A stretch of DNA of 64,000 nucleotides from Haemophilus_D parainfluenzae_AD (GTDB taxonomy: Bacteria > Pseudomonadota > Gammaproteobacteria > Enterobacterales > Pasteurellaceae), in NCBI RefSeq assembly GCF_001679325.1, contig NZ_LZMX01000003.1. One strand, 5' to 3'. Positions 45,385 to 55,000 of the stretch are shown here, in pieces (positions within the stretch are counted from its first letter, which is position 1; each line of letters starts with the position of its first letter). The position numbers were made by a program, and so were the translations under genes. The notes beneath the pieces were generated by a model. That model was given only the letters and a program-made list of their open reading frames with translations, had not been told where the DNA came from and made no database searches.

Positions 45385-47010
45385 TTAATGTTTAATAATA
45401 TAAAGATTGCGTAAGTAAATGTGATCTTGTGGATCTTTGCCTGAATAGCCTTTTACGTAAGGTTTCACTAAGCGTGGATTCACATAGTTAAAGATTGGCA
45501 CGATACCGAAATCTTTTGCAAGAATTTCTTCGGCTTTCGCGTAGGCTTTTGCACGTCCTTCCGCATCCGTTGCAACATAAGATTCAGCAATGGCTTTATC
45601 GTATTCTGGGTTCGCATATTTTGCGGTATTGTTACTCGAATTAGATAAGAAATAGTTGCCGAATGTTGTGGCTTGGTTGTAATCCGCATTCCATCCTGCA
45701 CGCGCCGCGTCGTAACGACCCGCACGACGGCTATCAATGTAGGTTTTCCACTCTTGGTTTTCTAATTTCACATCAATTAAACCTTTAGTGTTTGCTTTCC
45801 ACATAGATGCCGCAGCAATGGCCACTTTTTTGTGGTTTTCATTGGTGTTGTAAAGAATGCTGAATTTCAACGGATTTGCTTTGCTGTAACCAGCTTCTTC
45901 TAAGAGTTTAATGGCTTCTTCATTACGTTGTGCCATCGGTTCTTTTGAATAAGCAGGTTGTTGAATGAGCTGGCCTTCTTCGATGTAAGTCGGCGTAAAC
46001 ACATAGGTTGGTGTTTGACCTTGACCTAAAACTTTATCGGTGATCACATTACGGTCAAGGGATAAATTCAAGGCTTTACGAATATTCACATTATCAAAAG
46101 GCGCTTTCTTGTTGTTTAATTCGTAAGAATAGGTCGCGAGAGTACGAGTAGTGAATACTTCACCAGGCAATTCTTTTTGTAATTTAGCAAATTGTTCTGG
46201 TGGTAAGGCGTAGTTCGTCATATCTAAATCGCCTGCACGATAACGCGCCACATCAGTACTTGGATTTTCAATCGCAAGGAATGTTGCGCTGTTAATGACA
46301 GTCTCTTTATCGTTCCAATAAAGTGGATTACGTTCAAATTCGATTTTTTCGTTAATAATGTGGTTCGCCAGTTTATAGGCACCGTTACCCACGTAGTTTT
46401 CTTTTTTCACCCATGCGTCACCCAATTTTTCGACCACTTTTTGCGGTAATGGCAATAAGGATTGGTGAGTCGTTAAACTGACTGCATAAGGCACAGGATT
46501 GGTTGCATGAATCACAAAGGTGTAATCATCTTTTGCTTCAACGCCTAATTCAGCCGGTTTTTTCTTGCCGTCAATGATGTCTTGCGCATTTTCTACTTGT
46601 AAGTAACTTAAGTAACTTGCATAAGGCGCTGCAGTTGCAGGATCCACTAAACGACGCCAAGCAAACACGAAATCGTGCGCGGTAACGGGATCACCATTTG
46701 ACCATTTGGCATCTTTACGTAAATGGAATGTCCAAGTTTTAAAGTCTGGTGTGTTTTCCCAGCTTTCAGCTACACCCGGTTGAAGTTTACCTTCAGAGTC
46801 TGAGGTGACGAGGCCTTCAAGTAATTGATAAGCAACGCTAGATTCAGGTACACCTTCAGTTTTTTGTGGGTCAAAACTTTGTGGTTCAGCCCCGTTATTG
46901 ATCACGATATGTTGTTTTTCATCTAATTGCGTTCCCTCAGGTACTATAACTGCTTGCGCAGAATAGGAAAGAGCAAGAGCAATTGCAGAGAAAAGTAGTT
47001 TGTGTTGCAT
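45385..47010 (-). CDS. oppA: Oligopeptide ABC transporter periplasmic binding protein OppA
   Basis: 541 residues with a signal peptide (about 1-20, cleavage after Ala-Gln-Ala). SBP family 5, with LVTSDSEGKLQPGVAESWE (about 67-85) and the W/Y-rich peptide-binding cleft. Binds peptides in the periplasm for OppBCDF. AGGAGG-like CAAGGAGGC precedes the ATG. First gene of oppABCDF. Confidence 0.95.
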   Translation of the reverse strand: MQHKLLFSAIALALSYSAQAVIVPEGTQLDEKQHIVINNGAEPQSFDPQKTEGVPESSVAYQLLEGLVTSDSEGKLQPGVAESWENTPDFKTWTFHLRKDAKWSNGDPVTAHDFVFAWRRLVDPATAAPYASYLSYLQVENAQDIIDGKKKPAELGVEAKDDYTFVIHATNPVPYAVSLTTHQSLLPLPQKVVEKLGDAWVKKENYVGNGAYKLANHIINEKIEFERNPLYWNDKETVINSATFLAIENPSTDVARYRAGDLDMTNYALPPEQFAKLQKELPGEVFTTRTLATYSYELNNKKAPFDNVNIRKALNLSLDRNVITDKVLGQGQTPTYVFTPTYIEEGQLIQQPAYSKEPMAQRNEEAIKLLEEAGYSKANPLKFSILYNTNENHKKVAIAAASMWKANTKGLIDVKLENQEWKTYIDSRRAGRYDAARAGWNADYNQATTFGNYFLSNSSNNTAKYANPEYDKAIAESYVATDAEGRAKAYAKAEEILAKDFGIVPIFNYVNPRLVKPYVKGYSGKDPQDHIYLRNLYIIKH

Positions 47011-47302
47011 TTGAGCCTCCTTGTCATTAGGCGATATTTTTATAAAGAGTCCTTCTCTTATTAGCTCAAAATTTCATTTTTGTAAAGATTTGTAAGGTAA
47101 TTATTTAAGGAAAAATAACGTTTTGTGATTTGTATCTAATAAATTGCGAAAAAATTGCTAAAAGTGATGGTATGAGAGGGTGAATTTAGAATATATTGGT
47201 TTTCCCTATCGTAAATATTTTCATGGACGAATTACCCTTTTAAAGCTAATTATGCTATCGTAAGGCAGTTGAATTCAAACAAATCCATTCAAGGAGAATA
47301 TA
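47011..47302. other. Intergenic region between oppA and tal (divergent)
   Basis: 292 bp of AT-rich DNA with promoters for both directions. I see no gene. A weak CRP-like element (TGTGATTTGTATCTAA, 47125-47140, eight of ten half-site positions) is the only signal worth naming. A CAAGGAGAA ribosome-binding site immediately precedes tal. Confidence 0.5.
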
Positions 47303-48256
47303 ATGACAACTCAGTTAGATTCACTTCGTAGTATGACCGTCGTCGTGGCTGATACGGGCGATATTGATGCAATTAAAAAATACCAACCGCAAGATGCAAC
47401 AACAAACCCATCTTTAATTTTAAGTGCTTCAGCATTACCACAATATGCACCATTAATTGATGAAGCGATTGCTTATGCCAAAGCACAAAGTGCGGATAAA
47501 GCGCAACAATTAATTGATGCTGAAGATAAATTAGCAGTAAACATCGGTTTAGAAATTTTAAAAATTGTCCCAGGACGTATTTCAACTGAAGTAGACGCAC
47601 GTCTTTCTTACGATACTCAAGCAACCGTTGAAAAAGCACGTAAACTTATCGCACTTTATAATGCGGCAGGTATTTCAAATGATCGTATTTTGATCAAAAT
47701 TGCTTCAACATGGCAAGGTATCCGTGCAGCAGAAATTCTTGAAAAAGAAGGCATTAACTGTAACTTAACCTTATTATTCTCCGAAGCGCAAGCTCGTGCG
47801 TGTGCTGAAGCAGGTGTTTACTTAATTTCGCCATTCGTCGGTCGTATCTTAGACTGGTACAAAGCAAATACTGATAAAAAAGAATATGCTCCAGCAGAAG
47901 ACCCAGGTGTCATTTCTGTAACCAAAATTTATAACTATTACAAAGAATACGGTTATAAAACAGTGGTAATGGGTGCAAGTTTCCGTAATGTAGGTGAAAT
48001 TATTGAATTAGCAGGTTGTGACCGTTTAACTATCGCACCCGCTTTACTTAAAGAATTACAAGAAAATTCAACCGCACTTGTACGTAAACTAGACTACAAA
48101 GGTGAAGTAAAAGCGAAACCTCAACCATTAACTGAAGCAGAATTCTACTGGCAACATAACAGCGATGCGATGGCTGTTGAGAAATTAGCAGAGGGGATTC
48201 GCAAATTTGCAGTTGACCAAGAGAAATTAGAAGCAATGCTTTCAGCAAAACTTTAA
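47303..48256 (+). CDS. tal: Transaldolase
   Basis: 317 residues, class I aldolase fold, TalB-like. Transfers dihydroxyacetone units between sugar phosphates in the non-oxidative pentose phosphate pathway. Schiff-base lysine in ILIKIASTWQGIRAAE (about 130-145); ATTNPSLIL (about 32-40) is the substrate loop. A USS core is at 48071-48079, and a terminator follows. Confidence 0.97.
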   Translation: MTTQLDSLRSMTVVVADTGDIDAIKKYQPQDATTNPSLILSASALPQYAPLIDEAIAYAKAQSADKAQQLIDAEDKLAVNIGLEILKIVPGRISTEVDARLSYDTQATVEKARKLIALYNAAGISNDRILIKIASTWQGIRAAEILEKEGINCNLTLLFSEAQARACAEAGVYLISPFVGRILDWYKANTDKKEYAPAEDPGVISVTKIYNYYKEYGYKTVVMGASFRNVGEIIELAGCDRLTIAPALLKELQENSTALVRKLDYKGEVKAKPQPLTEAEFYWQHNSDAMAVEKLAEGIRKFAVDQEKLEAMLSAKL

Positions 48257-48270
48257 TTTAAAAAACATGA

Positions 48271-48300
48271 AAGTGCGGTTAGAAATAACCGCATTTTTTA
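48271..48300 (+). terminator. Terminator after tal containing a USS
   Basis: TGCGGTTA (48274-48281), GAAA loop, TAACCGCA (48286-48293), then TTTTTTATT. The left arm is within a USS core (48271-48279). Confidence 0.9.
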
Positions 48301-48454
48301 TTCTTACCATAAAATGTTCTAACTCTTAATAATTAGTTCTTGACTAACTCACCAAAGTCATTGAGAATTCAAGACAAGTTTTGCTAAAGCAAAATGGGAA
48401 CCGCGACTTTTGATACAAAGTGCGGTCATTTTTTTCTTTTTTCGGAGCAAATAT

Positions 48455-49078
48455 ATGTCAGGTATTTTTGAACAAACTCCTGCTAATCGTCGTCGTTATG
48501 GTGTAGCGATTTTTGTTGGTATTATTGCAGGTTTAATTTCTGCATTCGTAAAATGGGGTGCTGAGCATCCATTCCCACCGCGTAGTCCAATCGATTTTTT
48601 CGCGGCTGCATGTAAAGTAGACATCACAGGTTTAAGTCAAGATCAAATTCTTCAAGTCTGTTCACGTGCATTCTTAAACCCACCACATGTATTCTTACGT
48701 GATTATTTAGGTATTGATCCAACTCAAGCAGCATTCACTTTTGCAGATCATGGTTTTGACTGGATTGGCGTGACTCACATTACTTTCTCATTAGTATTTG
48801 CTATTGCTTACTGTTTAGTGGCAGAACGTTTCCCTAAAATCAAATTCTGGCAAGGTATTGGCGCAGGTTTAATCGCAGATATTTGTGTGCACTACATCAC
48901 TTTCCCTGCATTGGGTTTAACACCACCTGTTGCAGAATGGCCATTATATGAACATATTTCTGAATTAGTGGGACATATTTTCTGGTTCTGGACAATTGAG
49001 ATTATTCGTCGTGATTTACGTAACCGTATTACTCACGAGCCAGATGCAGAAATTCCATTAAAAAATGCAACTGAATAA
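48455..49078 (+). CDS. yagU: YagU-like inner-membrane protein (DUF1440)
   Basis: 207 residues from the ATG at 48455 (CGGAG upstream); the 15-codon extension is intergenic. About three to four membrane segments (about 14-32, 105-130, 135-160, 165-180). E. coli YagU is an inner-membrane protein linked to acid resistance; the molecular role is unknown. A USS core lies just upstream (48418-48426). Confidence 0.82.
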   Translation: MSGIFEQTPANRRRYGVAIFVGIIAGLISAFVKWGAEHPFPPRSPIDFFAAACKVDITGLSQDQILQVCSRAFLNPPHVFLRDYLGIDPTQAAFTFADHGFDWIGVTHITFSLVFAIAYCLVAERFPKIKFWQGIGAGLIADICVHYITFPALGLTPPVAEWPLYEHISELVGHIFWFWTIEIIRRDLRNRITHEPDAEIPLKNATE

Positions 49079-49096
49079 TTAATCTATATTGCAAAG

Positions 49097-49124
49097 AATG
49101 CCACCGAAAGGTGGCATTTTTGTT
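49097..49124 (+). terminator. Terminator after the yagU-like gene
   Basis: AATGCCACC (49097-49105), GAAA loop, GGTGGCATT (49110-49118), then TTTGTTT. Confidence 0.9.
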
Positions 49125-49277
49125 TATGTCGGGAACAAAAGCCATTTTGGGAAAACTAAAAAGCACCATGATTAAAAATAGCGAACAGAAAAGTCATCTC
49201 TAGGTTTTAATAAATTTTTTGTAGTTATCTTTCAAGTTGGTTAGAATAAAGACAATTTTTTGTGATAGGAAAGTGGA

Positions 49278-50024
49278 ATGAAAAAAACACCTTTACTTGC
49301 GGTCGGCTTAATGGCAACAGCTGTATTAACAGGTTGCGCAACCAAAGCTGATGGTGAACGCAATGATAAATTAGAAAGTTTTAACCGTACGATGTTTGAT
49401 TTTAACTATAAAGTCATGGATCGTTACGTGTTAGAACCTGCAGCGAAAGGTTGGCGTGATTACGTGCCAACACCGGTCACAAAAGGTTTATCCAATGTGG
49501 CAAATAACTTAGATGAGCCAGTGAGCTTTGTGAACCGTTTATTAGAAGGTGAACTGAAAAAAGCCTTTGTTCACTTCAACCGTTTCTGGATTAACTCAAC
49601 CTTTGGTATTGGTGGTTTATTTGATTTTGCCGGTGCAAGCAAAGACTTGCAGGTTTATGATCAACGAAGCTTTGGTGAAACGTTGGGCACCTATGGTGTA
49701 GATGCAGGCACTTATATTGTATTGCCAATTTATAATGCGACAACACCTCGTCAATTAACGGGTGCAGTAGTCGATGCGGCTTATACCTATCCTTTCTGGA
49801 ATTGGGTAGGCGGTCCGTGGTCACTAGTGAAATATGGTGTGCAAGCGATAGATAAACGCTCGAAGACATTGGACCAAACAGAATTGTTAAATCAAGCACA
49901 AGATCCTTATGTTACTTTCCGCGAAGCTTATTATCAGAATTTAGAATTTAAAGTAAATGATGGCAAAGTAAAAGAAAGCTCACAGAAAGAATTGTCTGAT
50001 GATGTATTAAAAGAGATTGATTAA
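49278..50024 (+). CDS. mlaA: Outer-membrane lipoprotein MlaA (VacJ)
   Basis: 248 residues with a lipoprotein signal (lipobox LTGC, Cys20). MlaA family: LESFNRTMFDFNYKVMDRYVLEP (split: the NRxxFxFN motif at about 37-46) and FGETLGTYGVDAGTYIVLP. Removes mislocalised phospholipids from the outer leaflet of the outer membrane and passes them to the Mla pathway. AGGAAAG precedes the ATG. Confidence 0.95.
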   Translation: MKKTPLLAVGLMATAVLTGCATKADGERNDKLESFNRTMFDFNYKVMDRYVLEPAAKGWRDYVPTPVTKGLSNVANNLDEPVSFVNRLLEGELKKAFVHFNRFWINSTFGIGGLFDFAGASKDLQVYDQRSFGETLGTYGVDAGTYIVLPIYNATTPRQLTGAVVDAAYTYPFWNWVGGPWSLVKYGVQAIDKRSKTLDQTELLNQAQDPYVTFREAYYQNLEFKVNDGKVKESSQKELSDDVLKEID

Positions 50025-50104
50025 GAATACTCGTATAAGCGATAAAGTCACTTATATGTTAGGATAGCAAGCGTATTTATACGTCAATATTAAAGGAGAA
50101 TATC

Positions 50105-50494
50105 ATGACTAAAATCATTCATACAGAAAAAGCCCCAGCAGCAATCGGTCCTTATGTTCAAGCGGTAGATTTAGGTAATTTAGTTTTGACATCAGGTCAA
50201 ATCCCGGTTAACCCTGCAACGGGTGAAGTGCCAAAAGATATTGTCACTCAGGCGCGTCAATCATTAGAAAACGTGAAAGCCATTATTGAACAGGCTGGTT
50301 TGAAAGTAGGTGATATTGTGAAAACTACTGTGTTTGTAAAAGATCTTAATGATTTTGCAGCAGTAAATGCAGAATATGAGAAATTCTTCAAAGAAAATAA
50401 CCACCCGAATTTCCCTGCTCGTTCTTGCGTAGAAGTAGCTCGCTTACCAAAAGATGTTGGCTTAGAAATCGAAGCGATTGCTGTAAGAAAATAG
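50105..50494 (+). CDS. ridA: 2-iminobutanoate/2-iminopropanoate deaminase RidA
   Basis: 129 residues, YjgF/YER057c/UK114 family trimer. It hydrolyses reactive enamines/imines from PLP enzymes. The active-site Arg is in NHPNFPARSCVEVARLP (about 99-115). AAGGAG ribosome-binding site. A USS core (50500-50508) follows the stop. Confidence 0.96.
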   Translation: MTKIIHTEKAPAAIGPYVQAVDLGNLVLTSGQIPVNPATGEVPKDIVTQARQSLENVKAIIEQAGLKVGDIVKTTVFVKDLNDFAAVNAEYEKFFKENNHPNFPARSCVEVARLPKDVGLEIEAIAVRK

Positions 50495-50538
50495 TAGGAA
50501 AGTGCGGTTAAAATCTGCAGATTTTTTCTACAATAGAC

Positions 50539-50567
50539 TTTACAAGAGCGAGATTAATCACTATAAT
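50539..50567 (+). promoter_or_regulatory. Sigma-70 promoter for rplJ-rplL-rpoB-rpoC
   Basis: TTTACA (50539-50544), 17-bp spacer, TATAAT (50562-50567). The perfect -10 and near-perfect -35 fit a strong ribosomal promoter. The -10 lies in an inverted repeat, arms GAGCGAGATTA (50546-50556) and TAATCTCGCTC (50564-50574). Confidence 0.8.
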
Positions 50568-50574
50568 CTCGCTC

Positions 50575-50806
50575 CTAAATTACGCTTGGCGTAAAATTTC
50601 TGGTTGGTGCTTGACCTATTCAAGCCCCGTCCAAGACCGTAGGGAATGGTTAGCAATAATCGTCTTAATAATCCTACGTAGATGGTGAACAGAATAAGAA
50701 TATTTCTTGCTTCTGGGCACCGAAGTCGTCCTAGTCTGAAAGATAACTCTTTCGATGAGGTAAATTAATTCCGAGAAATCGGAGTGTATTCAGGAGCTAA
50801 AAGCCA
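50575..50806 (+). promoter_or_regulatory. rplJ leader RNA (L10 autoregulatory leader)
   Basis: About 230 nt of untranslated leader precedes rplJ. In gamma-proteobacteria this region folds into the L10-L7/L12 binding structure that represses rplJL translation. The GTCTTAATAATCC and GGGCACCGAAGTCGTCC segments here are consistent with that family, from memory; the structure was not computed. Confidence 0.6.
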
Positions 50807-51298
50807 ATGGCATTAAATCTTCAAGACAAACAAGCAATTGTTGCCGAAGTAAATGAAGCAGCCAAAGGTGCACTTTCAGCAGTAATCGCGGATTCTCGCG
50901 GTGTAACTGTTGATAAAATGACTGAATTACGTAAAGCAGCTCGTGAAGCTGGTGTGACAATGCGCGTTGTTCGTAATACTTTATTACGTCGTGCGGTTGA
51001 AGGCACTGATTTCGAATGCTTACAAGATACGTTTGTAGGTCCAACACTTATCGCATTCTCTAACGAACACCCAGGTGCAGCAGCACGTTTGTTCAAAGAT
51101 TTTGCTAAAGCAAACGATAAGTTTGAAATTAAAGGTGCAGCCTTTGAAGGTAAGATCCAAGATGTTGAATTCTTAGCAACATTACCAACTTACGAAGAAG
51201 CAATTGCACATTTAATGGGCACAATGAAAGAAGCTGCGGCAGGCAAACTTGTTCGCACTTTTGCGGCATTACGCGACAAATTACAAGAAGCAGCTTAA
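50807..51298 (+). CDS. rplJ: 50S ribosomal protein L10
   Basis: 163 residues. Forms the stalk base, binding 23S rRNA through the N-terminal domain and L7/L12 dimers through the C-terminal helix (about 140-163). It also represses its own translation via the leader. rplK-rplA do not precede it here; ridA does. GGAG-like CAGGAG precedes the ATG. Confidence 0.98.
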   Translation: MALNLQDKQAIVAEVNEAAKGALSAVIADSRGVTVDKMTELRKAAREAGVTMRVVRNTLLRRAVEGTDFECLQDTFVGPTLIAFSNEHPGAAARLFKDFAKANDKFEIKGAAFEGKIQDVEFLATLPTYEEAIAHLMGTMKEAAAGKLVRTFAALRDKLQEAA

Positions 51299-51352
51299 TC
51301 ATTAAGCGTTTCTTACTTCATTTAACTTTATTAATTTTAGGAATTGATTGTT

Positions 51353-51724
51353 ATGTCATTAACTAACGAACAAATCATTGAAGCGATCGCTTCTAAATCT
51401 GTAACTGAAATCGTTGAATTAATCGCAGCGATGGAAGAAAAATTCGGCGTTTCTGCAGCAGCAGTAGCAGCAGCTCCAGCAGCTGGCGGTGCAGCAGCAG
51501 CGGCAGAAGAAAAAACTGAATTCGACGTAGTTCTTGCTGAAGCTGGTGCTAACAAAGTAGCAGTTATCAAAGCAGTACGTGGTGCAACTGGTTTAGGCTT
51601 AAAAGAAGCTAAAGACTTAGTTGAATCTGCTCCAGCTAACTTAAAAGAAGGCGTTTCTAAAGAAGAAGCTGAAGCACTTAAGAAAGAATTAGAAGAAGCT
51701 GGTGCAAAAGTAGAAATCAAATAA
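51353..51724 (+). CDS. rplL: 50S ribosomal protein L7/L12
   Basis: 123 residues from the ATG at 51353 (MSLTNEQIIEA). N-terminal dimerisation helices (1-33), an Ala/Gly hinge (about 37-52), and a C-terminal factor-binding domain (about 53-123, with GLGLKEAKDLVE). The stalk recruits translation GTPases. AGGA lies about 11 bases upstream. Confidence 0.98.
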   Translation: MSLTNEQIIEAIASKSVTEIVELIAAMEEKFGVSAAAVAAAPAAGGAAAAAEEKTEFDVVLAEAGANKVAVIKAVRGATGLGLKEAKDLVESAPANLKEGVSKEEAEALKKELEEAGAKVEIK

Positions 51725-51758
51725 TTTTTGATTCACTTATGTCCTGTTTCTCAGGCTT

Positions 51759-51786
51759 AATGGCTGGTGGTTTACCATCAGCCATT
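51759..51786 (+). terminator. Attenuator-like hairpin between rplL and rpoB
   Basis: AATGGCTG (51759-51766) pairs with CAGCCATT (51779-51786) but only TTGT follows, so termination would be partial. In E. coli a terminator between rplL and rpoB reduces polymerase synthesis to about a fifth of the upstream genes; this is the likely equivalent. Confidence 0.6.
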
Positions 51787-51810
51787 TTGTGCTATCAAAA
51801 ACAGCACAAA

Positions 51811-51847
51811 AAACAGATAGGCATTTTCCGTTTAATGGTATCTGTTT
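51811..51847 (+). other. Second hairpin in the rplL-rpoB spacer (possible RNase III site)
   Basis: AAACAGATA (51811-51819) pairs with TATCTGTTT (51839-51847). E. coli has an RNase III processing stem here; an equivalent role is possible but unproven. A degenerate and an exact USS (51965-51973) follow before rpoB. Confidence 0.4.
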
Positions 51848-52020
51848 CCACTTAAATTAATCAGACGTTTTAATTTAAGTAACCCACTACAGAAGTAAGG
51901 TTCAGAGTGCGGTATCCGAAACGGCGTCAATCTCCGATATAAATAAAAAGCGTCAATCAATTTGACCGCACTTTTTTATATCAACTCGGTCTCACTAAAA
52001 TTTACAGAGGAAAACCAATA

Positions 52021-55000
52021 ATGGGTTACTCCTATACTGAGAAAAAACGAATTCGTAAAGACTTCGGCAAACGTCCGCAAGTTTTAAATGTACCTTATTT
52101 ATTAACTATCCAATTAGATTCTTTTGATAAATTCATTCAAAAAGATCCTGAAGGTCAACAAGGCTTAGAAGCTGCATTCCGTTCTGTTTTCCCAATCGTA
52201 AGCAATAACGGTTATACAGAATTACAATATGTTGATTACCGTTTAGAAGAGCCAGAATTTGATGTACGTGAATGTCAAATTCGTGGTTCAACTTATGCAG
52301 CAGGTTTACGCGTAAAATTACGTTTAGTTAGCTACGATAAAGAATCTTCATCACGCGCAGTCAAAGACATTAAAGAAAGCGAAGTATATATGGGTGAAAT
52401 CCCATTAATGACTGACAACGGTACTTTTGTTATCAATGGTACTGAGCGTGTTATCGTTTCACAATTACACCGTAGCCCGGGCGTATTCTTTGATTCTGAC
52501 AAAGGTAAAACACACTCTTCAGGTAAAGTGCTTTATAACGCACGCATTATCCCTTACCGTGGTTCTTGGTTAGATTTCGAATTTGATCCAAAAGATAACT
52601 TATATGCACGTATTGACCGCCGTCGTAAATTACCGGCAACCATTATTTTACGTGCGTTAGGTTACACGGTTGAAGAAATCTTAAACTTATTCTTCGATAA
52701 AGTAACTTTCGAGATCGCTGGCAATAAATTACTCATGACATTAGTGCCAGAACGTCTACGTGGTGAAACGGCGACATTTGATATTGAAGCAAATGGCAAA
52801 GTCTATGTAGAACGCGGTCGTCGTATCACTGCTCGTCACATCAAAGCATTAGAAAAAGATAATGTGACACAAGTTGAAGTGCCAACTGAATATATCGCAG
52901 GTAAAGTTGCAGCGAAAGATTATGTAGATCTTGAATCAGGTGAAATCATTTGCCCAGCAAATGGCGAGATTTCTTTAGAAGTGTTAGCGAAATTATCGCA
53001 AGCAGGCTATAAAGTGATCGAAACATTATTCACCAATGACTTAGATTACGGTCCGTATATTTCTGAAACATTACGTGTTGATCCAACTTACGATCGTGTC
53101 AGCGCATTATATGAAATCTATCGTATGATGCGCCCAGGTGAGCCACCTACACCAGAGTCCTCAGAAGCGTTATTCAATAACTTATTCTTCTCTGCAGAGC
53201 GTTATGATTTATCTGCAGTAGGTCGTATGAAGTTTAATCGCTCGTTAGGTATTCCTGAGGGTGAGGGTACGGGGATTTTAAGTAACGACGATATCATTCG
53301 TGTTATGAAAAAACTCATCGACATCCGTAATGGTCGTGGTGAAGTGGATGATATCGACCACTTGGGTAACCGTCGTATTCGCTCAGTGGGTGAAATGGCT
53401 GAAAACCAATTCCGTATTGGTTTAGTTCGTGTAGAAAGAGCGGTTAAAGAGCGTCTATCTTTAGGCGATTTAGATGCGATCACGCCACAAGACTTAATTA
53501 ATCCAAAACCAATTTCTGCGGCAGTGAAAGAATTCTTTGGTTCTTCACAACTTTCGCAATTCATGGACCAAAACAACCCATTATCAGAAGTAACACATAA
53601 ACGTCGTATTTCTGCATTAGGTCCAGGTGGTTTAACGCGTGAACGCGCTGGCTTTGAGGTGCGTGACGTACATAACACCCACTATGGTCGTTTATGTCCA
53701 ATTGAAACCCCTGAAGGTCCAAACATCGGTTTGATCAACTCACTTTCAGCGTTTGCTCGTACGAACGATTATGGTTTCTTAGAAACCCCATATCGTAAAG
53801 TGATTGATGGTCAAGTAACCGAAGAAATCGAATATTTATCTGCAATTGATGAAGCAAACTACATCATTGCACAGGCGAACTCAAACCTTGATGAGAACAA
53901 CCGTTTTACAGATGCATTCGTTACTGCTCGTGGTGAACGTGGTGAATCTGGTCTTTATAAACCAGAAGAAATTCACTATATGGACGTTTCAACCCAACAA
54001 GTGGTATCTGTGGCCGCAGCGTTAATTCCATTCTTAGAGCATGACGATGCGAACCGTGCCTTAATGGGTGCGAATATGCAACGTCAAGCGATTCCTACTT
54101 TACGTGCTGATAAGCCGTTAGTGGGTACAGGTATGGAAAAACCAATCGCACTTGACTCAGGTGTGGCGGTTGTCGCGAAGCGTGGTGGTACTGTTCAATA
54201 CGTTGATGCTTCTCGTATCGTTATCAAAGTAAATGAAGATGAAACCGTAGCTGGCGAAGCGGGTATCGATATTTATAACTTAATTAAATACACCCGTTCT
54301 AACCAAAATACGTGTATCAACCAAATTCCTTGTGTGAATTTAGGCGATCCAATTAACCGTGGTGAAGTCTTAGCTGATGGTCCTTCGACAGACTTAGGTG
54401 AATTAGCATTAGGTCAAAATATCCGTGTGGCATTCATGCCTTGGAATGGTTATAACTTCGAAGACTCAATGTTAGTGTCTGAGCGTGTTGTACAACAAGA
54501 CCGCTTCACAACAATCCACATTCAAGAATTATCTTGTGTGGCGCGTGATACTAAATTAGGTTCTGAAGAAATTACTGCGGATATTCCGAACGTAGGTGAA
54601 TCTGCATTAAGCAAATTGGATGAATCAGGTATCGTTTATGTGGGGGCTGAAGTGAAAGGTGGTGACATCTTAGTCGGTAAAGTAACCCCTAAAGGCGAAA
54701 CACAATTAACACCAGAAGAAAAATTGTTACGTGCAATCTTCGGTGAAAAAGCATCTGATGTGAAAGACTCTTCATTACGTGTACCAAATAGCGTAAGCGG
54801 TACTGTAATTGATGTTCAAGTCTTCACCCGTGATGGCGTAGAAAAAGACAAACGTGCATTAGAAATTGAAGAAATGCAGTTAAAACAAGCTAAGAAAGAC
54901 CTTTCTGATGAATTAGAAATCTTAGAAGCTGGCTTGTTTGCTCGTGTGCGTAATGTACTTATCGCTGGCGGTATTGATGCGGCTCAATTAGATAAAATGG

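Noticed and set aside
51454..51510. GCAGCA-rich tract in rplL as a phase-variable simple repeat
   Set aside because: It encodes the normal Ala-rich hinge of L7/L12 and is not a uniform repeat.
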